DNA from: JBHENN01 sp046262015
Lineage (GTDB): Bacteria > Actinomycetota > CADDZG01 > WHSQ01
NCBI GenBank assembly: GCA_046262015.1
Contig: JBHENN010000058.1
Coordinates: 1-21,801, forward strand
Direction of reading: 5' to 3'
DNA length: 21,801 nt
Shown here: one piece after another, positions 8,180 through 14,400 of the stretch
Layout: each line of letters begins with the position of its first letter
Numbering within the stretch: position 1 is the first letter of the stretch
Position numbers and translations under genes: made by a program
The notes under the pieces: model-generated
The model's database searches: none
Seen by the model: only the letters and a program-made list of their open reading frames with translations
Told to the model about the DNA's origin: nothing

Positions 8180-9567
8180 GGCGCGCCGGCCCCATGTCGC
8201 GCGATGCGGTCTTCGCGGCCGTCCTCGTGGGCGGGCTCGCTCTAGGTCTCGTCGCCGACGCATCCTCGCGCGACCTCGACCCTCCCGGGCTCGAGCCGCC
8301 GCCCGGGCGGTACTCGGTCACTTCGCTGCACTGCGTGCCCCCTCTGAAAGGACTCGACGCCCGGGGGACGGTAAGCGTCGCGTCCACCACCCCCGCCCAG
8401 AGCATCGAGGTCGTCACCGCGCCGTCGGCCACGCCCGCGGCCCTCCTCCCCGAGAGGACCGTGACCCAACGACAAGGGCCCGAACCCCTCGAGGTGGTCG
8501 GCTACGGAGGTGCGCCCGCCGCGAGCGCGACGGTCGATACGGCAAGCCCCGAGGGGTCCGGAGCCGCCGCGTGCGCGGACCGGGCGTCCACCGAGTGGTA
8601 CTTCGCCGAGGGGTCGAGCGAGCTTGGCTTCGACCAGCGTTACGTGATCCATAACCCGTTCCCCGACGAGGCCGTGGTGAGGGTGACGATGTACACACCC
8701 GATGGTGCCAGCGTGAAGGCCAACCTCGACGACGTCCCGGTGCCGGCGCGGTCCTGGGTCGAGCTACGCGTCAACGACTTCGTTCGCCTCCAGCCGCTGC
8801 TGGCCGCCAAGATAGAGGTCGTCGAGCGCGGGCGGGTCGTCGCGTGGCGGGTACTCGCGGCCCACTCCGATGACCAGCCTGCCGGCGTGCAGCTGGCGCT
8901 GGGCGCCCGTGAACCTTCGCTGACCTGGTACTTCCCCGACGGGGAGGTCGGCGCCGGTTTCGACGAGCGCATCGCGATCGTGAACCCGAGCACCGAGGAG
9001 GCGATCGTCAACGTCTCGCTCGGCACGGGTGTCAAGACGGTCCAGCCACCGAAGCTGTTCGGGCTCGAGATCCCGCCCGGTTCGGCGCGCCGCGTGTCCT
9101 TGCCGAACGCCCTGGCCGGACGTCAGCGGAGCCTTGGAGGTGTCAGCGCGGTCGTGTCCTCCTCCAACGGGGTTCCCGTGGTGGCCGAACGGACGGTGTG
9201 GTACTCGACCGACGCCCTGAGGGGGGTTGCGTCCGAGGTCGGCGCGCCGGACACCGCGCTGGAGTGGATCGTCGGGCCCCCGGTCGCCATCGCCGCCAGG
9301 GACTCGGTGATCGTCTTCAATCCCGGCACGGCGGCGGTGACCGTGGACGTCGCGGTCTACCCGGCCGACGGTGAGGCCCGAAGGCGCGCCGGGATCTCGG
9401 TCCCCATCGGAGCCCGCGTGGAGATCCCTCTGATGGAGCTGACGCACGGGCGTCCCGTTGTCGTCGCGGTCAGCGCCAGCGGCGGTGTGGTCGTGGAGCG
9501 CGTCGCCTATTCGGAGGAGACCGAGGACCCGGCGGCGCTCATGGGGGTTACGCGGACCGGGCGGTGA
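8176..9567 (+). CDS. DUF5719 family secreted/anchored protein with three repeated modules
   Basis: The 463-residue protein has an N-terminal signal or anchor helix (about 12-28) and is otherwise soluble and extracytoplasmic. It matches the actinobacterial DUF5719 type found beside large GT2 genes. Three similar modules start at Trp141 (WYFAEG), Trp251 (WYFPDG) and Trp364 (WIVGPP). Each is followed by a beta-rich stretch with an asparagine-proline pair (IHNPF, IVNPS, VFNPG) and alternating Val/Ile residues. The spacing of about 110 residues implies tandem beta-sandwich domains. The start ATG overlaps the glycosyltransferase stop (ATGA), which indicates tight coupling and a shared envelope role. 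ATG 8194 is an alternative start. The 3' end overlaps the convergent hydrolase gene by 20 bp. The molecular function of the family is not known to me. Confidence 0.8.
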   Translation: MRRAGPMSRDAVFAAVLVGGLALGLVADASSRDLDPPGLEPPPGRYSVTSLHCVPPLKGLDARGTVSVASTTPAQSIEVVTAPSATPAALLPERTVTQRQGPEPLEVVGYGGAPAASATVDTASPEGSGAAACADRASTEWYFAEGSSELGFDQRYVIHNPFPDEAVVRVTMYTPDGASVKANLDDVPVPARSWVELRVNDFVRLQPLLAAKIEVVERGRVVAWRVLAAHSDDQPAGVQLALGAREPSLTWYFPDGEVGAGFDERIAIVNPSTEEAIVNVSLGTGVKTVQPPKLFGLEIPPGSARRVSLPNALAGRQRSLGGVSAVVSSSNGVPVVAERTVWYSTDALRGVASEVGAPDTALEWIVGPPVAIAARDSVIVFNPGTAAVTVDVAVYPADGEARRRAGISVPIGARVEIPLMELTHGRPVVVAVSASGGVVVERVAYSEETEDPAALMGVTRTGR

Positions 9568-10375
9568 CCCACTCGGGGGTCCGTCCCGCATAGGCCCGCG
9601 AGGCATCGACGAACGCCTCGAACAGGCGTAGCTGGGTCGGGTCGTGCTCCACCATGGCCTCGGGGTGCCACTGCACACCTACCACCCACGAGTAGCCTGT
9701 CGCCACGACCCCTTCCAGGACGCCATCGGGAGCCCACGCGACCTCCTCGAGCTCCGGCGCGACGTCCAGGAGGCCCTGATGATGGCTCGTGTTCACCGCC
9801 ACCCGGGTCGATCCGAGGGCCTCGGCCAGGAGGTCAGACCCGGCCAGGTCGACATCGTGCGCCGGCGTCGGCGCCGGCCTGCCCGTGTCGTGCTCGAGCC
9901 GTCCCGGGCGGTCGGCGAGGTGCTGGTCCAGGGTCCCCCCAAGGTGCACGTTGAGGAGTTGCATGCCGTGGCAGATCGCCAAGACGGGCAGGTCCCGGCG
10001 CAACGCCTCGTCCAGCAAGGTCAGCTCGTAGCGGTCGCGGCGCTCGCTGACGTTCTTGGTCTTGGGGTGTAACTCGGCCCCGTACAGGGCCGGGTCGATG
10101 TCGCCTCCGCCGGGGAGGACCAGCCCGACCGCTCCCTCGAGCGACGACGGGTCGAGAGGATCGACACCGGTGGTGACATCGAGATCGCGGGGCGCGTCCT
10201 CGGTGGGCACGAGCTCGAACGTGGAGAAGATCCGGGGGGCCCCTCCGGCGGCCGCTACGGCGCGCGCGTACGACAGGGGTAGTCGGGCGTGCCCTTTCCG
10301 CCACTGACCCACCACCACCACGTGGCCGGACGGGGCTCGTCGGCTCCCTTCCGTGGTATCCAAGGCCGAGATCAC
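9548..10375 (-). CDS. Class I glutamine amidotransferase-like hydrolase (gamma-glutamyl-GABA hydrolase / peptidase C26 family)
   Basis: Enzymes of this family cleave gamma-glutamyl amide bonds, as PuuD does in putrescine breakdown. The 275-residue protein shows LPGGGDIDPALYG (87-99), the nucleophile elbow AICHGMQLLN with Cys135, and the catalytic QWHPE (His247, Glu249). This is the full class I triad, with no synthetase domain attached. The length fits the family (about 250). The GTG at 10373-10375 follows an AGGAGG that is only 2 nt away, which is very close; a TTG at 10363 is another candidate, so the first 15-20 residues are uncertain. It converges on and overlaps the DUF5719 gene and diverges from metB with 24 bp between. 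No polyamine genes are nearby, so the substrate is open; PuuD itself is not claimed. Confidence 0.85.
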   Translation of the reverse strand: MISALDTTEGSRRAPSGHVVVVGQWRKGHARLPLSYARAVAAAGGAPRIFSTFELVPTEDAPRDLDVTTGVDPLDPSSLEGAVGLVLPGGGDIDPALYGAELHPKTKNVSERRDRYELTLLDEALRRDLPVLAICHGMQLLNVHLGGTLDQHLADRPGRLEHDTGRPAPTPAHDVDLAGSDLLAEALGSTRVAVNTSHHQGLLDVAPELEEVAWAPDGVLEGVVATGYSWVVGVQWHPEAMVEHDPTQLRLFEAFVDASRAYAGRTPEWVTARSA

Positions 10376-10377
10376 GT

Positions 10378-10383
10378 CCTCCT
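10378..10383 (-). promoter_or_regulatory. Shine-Dalgarno sequence for the amidotransferase-like gene, unusual spacing
   Basis: A perfect AGGAGG on the minus strand lies only 2 nt before the GTG at 10375. Normal spacing would be 5-9 nt, so either the true start is slightly downstream (TTG at 10363 gives 14 nt) or the ribosome uses a short spacer. It is one of the few strong Shine-Dalgarno sequences in this window. Confidence 0.5.
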
Positions 10384-10399
10384 AGATCGTGGGTTTCCT

Positions 10400-11551
10400 A
10401 TGTCCGATGGTATGCGCTTCGAAACGCTCGCCATCCACGCCGGCCAAGATCCCGATCCGAGTACCGGCGCGGTGATCCTTCCCATCCATCAAACAACGAC
10501 CTATGCCCAGGAAGCGGTAGGTGCGCACCGCGGATTCGAGTACTCGCGTACCGACAATCCGACCCGTAGGGTTGTGGAGACGTGTCTCGCGGCTCTGGAG
10601 GGGGCGCCGCACGCGCTCGCCTTTGCCTCGGGGATGGCCGCCACCACCACGCTGGCTCTGACGGTGGAGACCGGTCAGCGGGTTGTGATCCCCGACGACG
10701 TCTACGGCGGCACCTACCGGCTGTTCGCGAAGGTCCTGAGTCAGATGGGCGTCGCCTTCGAGGCCGTCGACATGACCGACCTCGACGCCGTTCGGGCATC
10801 GCTCGAACGACCCACCGCCCTAGTGGTGATCGAGACGCCTACCAACCCGACGCTCAAGGTCCTGGACATCGCGGCGATCGCGGGTCTGGGCCGAGCCGCC
10901 GGGGCGGTAGTGGCCGTCGACAACACGTTCGCCACTCCCTTCATCCAGCGCCCGCTCGAGCTGGGGGCCGACGTCGTGATCTATTCCGCCACCAAGTACC
11001 TCGGTGGCCACTCCGACCTCGTCGCGGGGTCGCTGGCCACTCACGACGATGACTTGGCCGAGCGGCTGCGGTTCCTTCAGAACGCGGTCGGGGCGATCCC
11101 GGGCCCGTTCGACTGCTGGCTCCTCCTGCGCGGGCTGAAGACGCTGGCGCTGCGCATGCGCGCCCATTGCGCCGGGGCCGCGTTGGTCGCCGGACGGCTG
11201 GCCGAGCACCCCGCGGTCCGGGCGGTCCATTACCCGGGCCTCGAGGGCTCGGCGGGCCACGATCTAGCGACGCGCCAGATGGCGGCCGCCGGCGAGCCGC
11301 TCTATGGGGGCATGGTCGCGATCGAGGTCGAGTCCGAGGAGCGGGCGCTGAAGGTGTGCGAGCGGACCGAGCTGTTCTTCCTCGCCGAGTCCCTCGGGGG
11401 CATCGAGTCGCTGATCGAGCACCCCGCCCGGATGACCCACATGAGCGTCGCCGGCACTCGCCTGGAGGTCTCTCCCGCGCTGATCCGCCTGTCGGTCGGC
11501 ATCGAGCACCCCGACGACATCGTCGCCGACCTCCACGCCGCGCTCGCCTAG
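10400..11551 (+). CDS. metB: Cystathionine gamma-synthase / gamma-lyase (Cys/Met metabolism PLP enzyme)
   Basis: This is a PLP-dependent enzyme of the Cys/Met metabolism family, 383 residues long, the normal family size. Visible motifs are HAGQDPDPSTGAV at the N-terminus, SRTDNPTR, the cofactor-contacting FASGMAA, VDNTFATP, the Schiff-base lysine in SATKYLGGHSD (Lys199), and the C-terminal ESLGG-ESLIEHPARMTH block. It would either form cystathionine from an acyl-homoserine and cysteine (synthase) or split cystathionine to cysteine (lyase). Close actinobacterial homologues are named MetB, but the two activities are not separable by eye. A cbs gene 6 kb away makes reverse transsulfuration (lyase) plausible. 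The ATG at 10412 is an alternative start. It diverges from the amidotransferase-like gene with a 24-bp spacer. Confidence 0.92.
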   Translation: MSDGMRFETLAIHAGQDPDPSTGAVILPIHQTTTYAQEAVGAHRGFEYSRTDNPTRRVVETCLAALEGAPHALAFASGMAATTTLALTVETGQRVVIPDDVYGGTYRLFAKVLSQMGVAFEAVDMTDLDAVRASLERPTALVVIETPTNPTLKVLDIAAIAGLGRAAGAVVAVDNTFATPFIQRPLELGADVVIYSATKYLGGHSDLVAGSLATHDDDLAERLRFLQNAVGAIPGPFDCWLLLRGLKTLALRMRAHCAGAALVAGRLAEHPAVRAVHYPGLEGSAGHDLATRQMAAAGEPLYGGMVAIEVESEERALKVCERTELFFLAESLGGIESLIEHPARMTHMSVAGTRLEVSPALIRLSVGIEHPDDIVADLHAALA

Positions 11552-11577
11552 GCCCCCGGCAACGGCTCTAAGCGTCC

Positions 11578-12330
11578 CTACGACGTTAGGTCGGCCTCGG
11601 CCTCGGGCTCGACGCCCTCGATCGGTTCGACCGGCGGTTTGCCCTCCTCCCGGCGCCAGATGCTGAACGCCGCCACGGACGCGACCAGCCACGCGAGCCC
11701 GAGCGCGTATCCCGCGAGCACGTCGGTGACGTAGTGCACCCCCAGGGTCAAACGGGACGCCCCGACCAGAACGGCCAGCATCACCGTGCCGGCGAGGACC
11801 GGGCGACGCCACCGGGGCGGGACGACCGGAAGGAACACAAGCAGTAACGCGCCGTAGAACACTACCGAGTTCAGGGCGTGACCCGATGGGAAGCTCTGGC
11901 CGAACCCCTGCGCTATCGGGTCGTCGTGGACCGGCCGGGGACGGTCCACGATCTCCTTGACAAGGTTGCTCAGCACCTGGCCGCCGGGGGCCGTCGCAAG
12001 GAGGAAGCCGACCAGCCGGCGGCGCCCGACCGTCCACAGGCGCACGCTCGCGACGAGCAGCAGGGGATAGACCCAGATCGACAGCCCTAAGAAGCTCACG
12101 ACCTTGGATACCGGCACGACGCCCGGGGTATCGAGTGCGAACCGGTGCAAGCGTTCGGCCGTGACCGCGTCGAACCGGGTCAACGGGCCGTCGGTTCGGA
12201 CCTGTGCGAGCAAGAGCCCGAAGGGGATCGCTACGAGCAGGATCGAGATGGCGAACAGCGTCAACCGCAGGCCGTAACGGCCGGCCGGGTCGAAACGTTC
12301 CCGTAGCAGCGCGGGAAGGTAGCTCCTCAC
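11578..12330 (-). CDS. PAP2-family membrane phosphatase
   Basis: This 250-residue integral membrane protein has all three PAP2 motifs intact: KEIVDRPRP (Lys125 to Pro133, KX6RP), FPSGH (147-151) and SRLTLGVHYVTD (Ser192, Arg193, His199, Asp203). About five or six hydrophobic helices surround them, beginning with residues 22-42. PAP2 enzymes remove a phosphate from lipid phosphates such as phosphatidate or undecaprenyl diphosphate on the outer face of the membrane. The C-terminal 20 residues are acidic. The GTG at 12330 is favoured because homology starts with RSYLPALLRERFDP; an in-frame ATG at 12351 would overlap the start codon of the divergent VTT gene. It converges with metB, with 26 bp between stops. 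The lipid substrate is not determined. Confidence 0.9.
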   Translation of the reverse strand: MRSYLPALLRERFDPAGRYGLRLTLFAISILLVAIPFGLLLAQVRTDGPLTRFDAVTAERLHRFALDTPGVVPVSKVVSFLGLSIWVYPLLLVASVRLWTVGRRRLVGFLLATAPGGQVLSNLVKEIVDRPRPVHDDPIAQGFGQSFPSGHALNSVVFYGALLLVFLPVVPPRWRRPVLAGTVMLAVLVGASRLTLGVHYVTDVLAGYALGLAWLVASVAAFSIWRREEGKPPVEPIEGVEPEAEADLTS

Positions 12331-12333
12331 ACG

Positions 12334-12342
12334 TAGAGTCTG
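12334..12342. promoter_or_regulatory. Overlapping head-to-head -10 boxes between PAP2 and VTT genes
   Basis: On the plus strand TAGAGT (12334-12339) lies 10 nt before the VTT-protein ATG at 12350. On the minus strand CAGACT (12342-12337) lies 6 nt before the PAP2 GTG at 12330. The two hexamers share bases 12337-12339 within a 19-bp spacer. The plus-strand box is the better match; the minus-strand one is weak. Confidence 0.35.
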
Positions 12343-12349
12343 CACCCCC

Positions 12350-12976
12350 ATGGCGACCTCGGAACGAACGAAGAAGGTCGTCCTGGGGGCCGCAGCAGCA
12401 CGCGTCGTCCTGGGCCTGGTGGCGATACCCCTGGCACCGCTGCTGTACGAAGACCATTTCCTCGTGCTCGTCTTGCTGCGCCCCACCAAAGAGGTCTTCC
12501 TCGCAGGGGGCTACCTCGTCAGGAACGGCGATCTGCGGTGGGTCGAGCTCTTCGCGGCGCAGATCCCGCTGGCGGTTCTGGGGGTCTGGCTGTTCTTTTT
12601 GATGGGGCGTCTCTACGCGCGCGAGATCTCGTCGGGGAAGATGCCGCCCCTGGCGCAGCGGATCCTCAAACCCGACAAGGTCAAGAAGATCCAGGGCATC
12701 CTGGAGAGGCGCGGAGCGAAGTTGGTTTTCCTCGGCCGGCTCGCGGTGCTGTCCTCGGCCACGGTGGCTGCAGCAGCGGGGTCGTCGGAGATGGACGAGC
12801 GGAGGTTCCTACCGGCCGACGGAGCGGGAAGCATCGCGTCGTTCGCCGAGGCCGCCGGCGCGGGCTACGTGCTCGGAGAGGCGTACGAGCGCAGCGGCCC
12901 GTGGCTCACCGTCGTCGGGTTCGTCGCGCTGGCAGCGTTCGCCATCCTGCTGGGGCACTACCTCAAGAAGAGCTAG
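12350..12976 (+). CDS. VTT-domain (DedA/SNARE-associated-like) membrane protein
   Basis: This 208-residue protein has hydrophobic segments near 10-30, 64-86, 125-144 and 185-205, and between them a DedA/VTT-type core: a GR pair after the second helix (FLMGRLYARE), a basic amphipathic stretch, then the re-entrant segment KLVFLGRLAVLSSATVAAAAG with Arg130, and a Gly-rich part (AAGAGYVLGEA). DedA-superfamily proteins are membrane transporters; some members flip undecaprenyl phosphate. It is a distant member: the second arginine of the usual R-F-x-P-x-x-R motif is replaced by Ser136. It diverges from a PAP2 phosphatase with only 19 bp between starts, which suggests a shared lipid-carrier role. 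Its TAG stop overlaps the convergent gene's stop. Family call is moderate, function is inference. Confidence 0.7.
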   Translation: MATSERTKKVVLGAAAARVVLGLVAIPLAPLLYEDHFLVLVLLRPTKEVFLAGGYLVRNGDLRWVELFAAQIPLAVLGVWLFFLMGRLYAREISSGKMPPLAQRILKPDKVKKIQGILERRGAKLVFLGRLAVLSSATVAAAAGSSEMDERRFLPADGAGSIASFAEAAGAGYVLGEAYERSGPWLTVVGFVALAAFAILLGHYLKKS

Positions 12977-14334
12977 CCGTCCGGGGCCGGCACGAAGATC
13001 GCCAACGGACGGTCACCCTTGGTGACGCGGAACTCCTCGGAACCGTCGAAGGTCTCACCGTCGCGCGCCAGCCGGATGGGACCCTGGAGGGACCGCACGT
13101 GGAGCTCCTCCATCAACCGCTGGGAATAGACGCGGCAACGGCCGAGGCGCCCGGTGAGCACCGACGCGATCAGACGCGTGCGCGCCCATGGCGACGTACC
13201 ATCGACGATGCGCACGTCGAGCTGTCCGTCGTCGAGACGCTCTCGCCAGCTCGGAGCGAACCCGCTGGGGTGATACCGGCAGTTGCCGATGAACGCGAGC
13301 CACACGCGGCGGGGCCTCCCGTCGAGCTCGACCTGCACAGGTTCCGAATCCCGGAGCACGTTCCACAGCGCGATCACGACCGCCGGCCACTTGCCGAGCT
13401 TGCCCTCGAGCTTCTCGCGTGCGTCGACGAGCTCGACGTAGCTCCCGAAGCTCGCGGTGTTGAGGAATGCCCGGTTGTCGATGAGGCCCACATCGACGGA
13501 GATCGCGTGTCCCGACTCGACCGCCCGCGCCGAGTCCTCGATCGAGTCCAATCCGAGGTCGCGCGCCAGGTGGTTGAGCGTTCCTCCGGGGATAACCGCG
13601 AGAGGTTTCCCGGCGTCGATCGCGACCTGCGCCGCACAGTTGATCGAGCCGTCTCCCCCGACCACACCGATCGCGTCCGAGCGGTCGACCGCACCGTCCA
13701 GGAACCTGCGGAGCTCGCTTCCGTCGTCCACGTCGATCGACGCAAGCTCCGCCTTCGGCAAGACCTGTTGGAGGCGAACCTCTGAGTCCTCGGCCGAGCC
13801 GGCCGCCCGATTGATCGCGATCGTCAGCCCCTCGCCGCCGCGCAGGGCCGGCGCTTCCTTCCCCTGATGGCTGCGGCGTACCTCGGCGGGCTCGCGCGGC
13901 GCGACCGGCCAGAACGCGGCCGTCGCCCCGGCGATCGCGCCTCCGATGGCGACGCCGGTGCAGGTCTCGACGAGGTCGTGGTGGTCGCCTTCGATCCGCT
14001 GCCACCCGACCACGGCGGCGGTGACGGACAGGGGGATGGTCAGCTCGGGGATCTCCTGCACCACGCCGGCCGCGAACGCGGTCGCCGAGGACGCGTGGTT
14101 CGACGGGAACCAGCCGACTTTCCGTCCGCCGAGCGCCCGCTCGATCCCATGCAGAAGCGCAGCCGACAAACCCACGGACAGCAGCCCACGCAGGGCCGCG
14201 CGCCGCATGAAGCGGTTGCCGGTCGCCCACATGACGGCTCCGGCCGCCAGCCACAGCTTCGAGCGGTCGGCGGCGGTCCCGAGTCGCTCGAGGGCCTCGT
14301 CGCGCGCGCTCCGTCTCCTAAGGACGTTCTTCAT
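12973..14334 (-). CDS. PAP2-like / diacylglycerol kinase catalytic domain fusion protein
   Basis: The 453-residue protein joins two domains. Residues about 25-145 form a PAP2-like membrane domain with FPSNHASSATAF (76-87) and a GWQRIEGDHHDLVE segment (110-123). Residues about 168-453 form a DAG kinase catalytic domain with VGGDGSIN (225-232, ATP site) and PGGTLNHLARDLGL (249-262). Such fusions are known in Actinomycetota and probably act on membrane lipids (phosphorylation of diacylglycerol or a related lipid). The PAP2 part is degenerate: no KX6RP motif, PSNH in place of PSGH, and Glu in place of the last Asp. The ATG at 14334 is preceded by a TATGGT -10 box; the frame stays open further upstream but that stretch is antisense to the cyclase gene. 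The stop shares a CTAG with the VTT gene. Confidence 0.85.
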   Translation of the reverse strand: MKNVLRRRSARDEALERLGTAADRSKLWLAAGAVMWATGNRFMRRAALRGLLSVGLSAALLHGIERALGGRKVGWFPSNHASSATAFAAGVVQEIPELTIPLSVTAAVVGWQRIEGDHHDLVETCTGVAIGGAIAGATAAFWPVAPREPAEVRRSHQGKEAPALRGGEGLTIAINRAAGSAEDSEVRLQQVLPKAELASIDVDDGSELRRFLDGAVDRSDAIGVVGGDGSINCAAQVAIDAGKPLAVIPGGTLNHLARDLGLDSIEDSARAVESGHAISVDVGLIDNRAFLNTASFGSYVELVDAREKLEGKLGKWPAVVIALWNVLRDSEPVQVELDGRPRRVWLAFIGNCRYHPSGFAPSWRERLDDGQLDVRIVDGTSPWARTRLIASVLTGRLGRCRVYSQRLMEELHVRSLQGPIRLARDGETFDGSEEFRVTKGDRPLAIFVPAPDG

Positions 14335-14343
14335 CTCGACGCC

Positions 14344-14349
14344 ACCATA
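14344..14349 (-). promoter_or_regulatory. -10 box for the PAP2-DAG kinase gene
   Basis: TATGGT on the minus strand lies 9 nt before the ATG at 14334, giving an mRNA that starts within a few bases of the start codon. It shares a 66-bp spacer with the divergent cyclase promoter. Confidence 0.4.
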
Positions 14350-14363
14350 GTGGCCGTCATCCC

Positions 14364-14393
14364 TGGTCATGCCATCGCTCCGGCGCGTACATT
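14364..14393 (+). promoter_or_regulatory. Leaderless promoter of the adenylate cyclase-ATPase gene
   Basis: TACATT (14388-14393) lies 7 nt before the GTG at 14401, and a -35-like TGGTCA (14364-14369, 4 of 6 matches to TTGACA) is 18 bp further upstream. No Shine-Dalgarno is present. This is the best-formed leaderless promoter in the window. Confidence 0.55.
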
Positions 14394-14400
14394 GAGGCCC

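Noticed and set aside
13867..14400. Upstream extension of the cyclase frame
   Set aside because: It runs antisense through the PAP2-DAG kinase gene and has low-complexity composition. The zinc ribbon begins at the GTG at 14401, just after a promoter.
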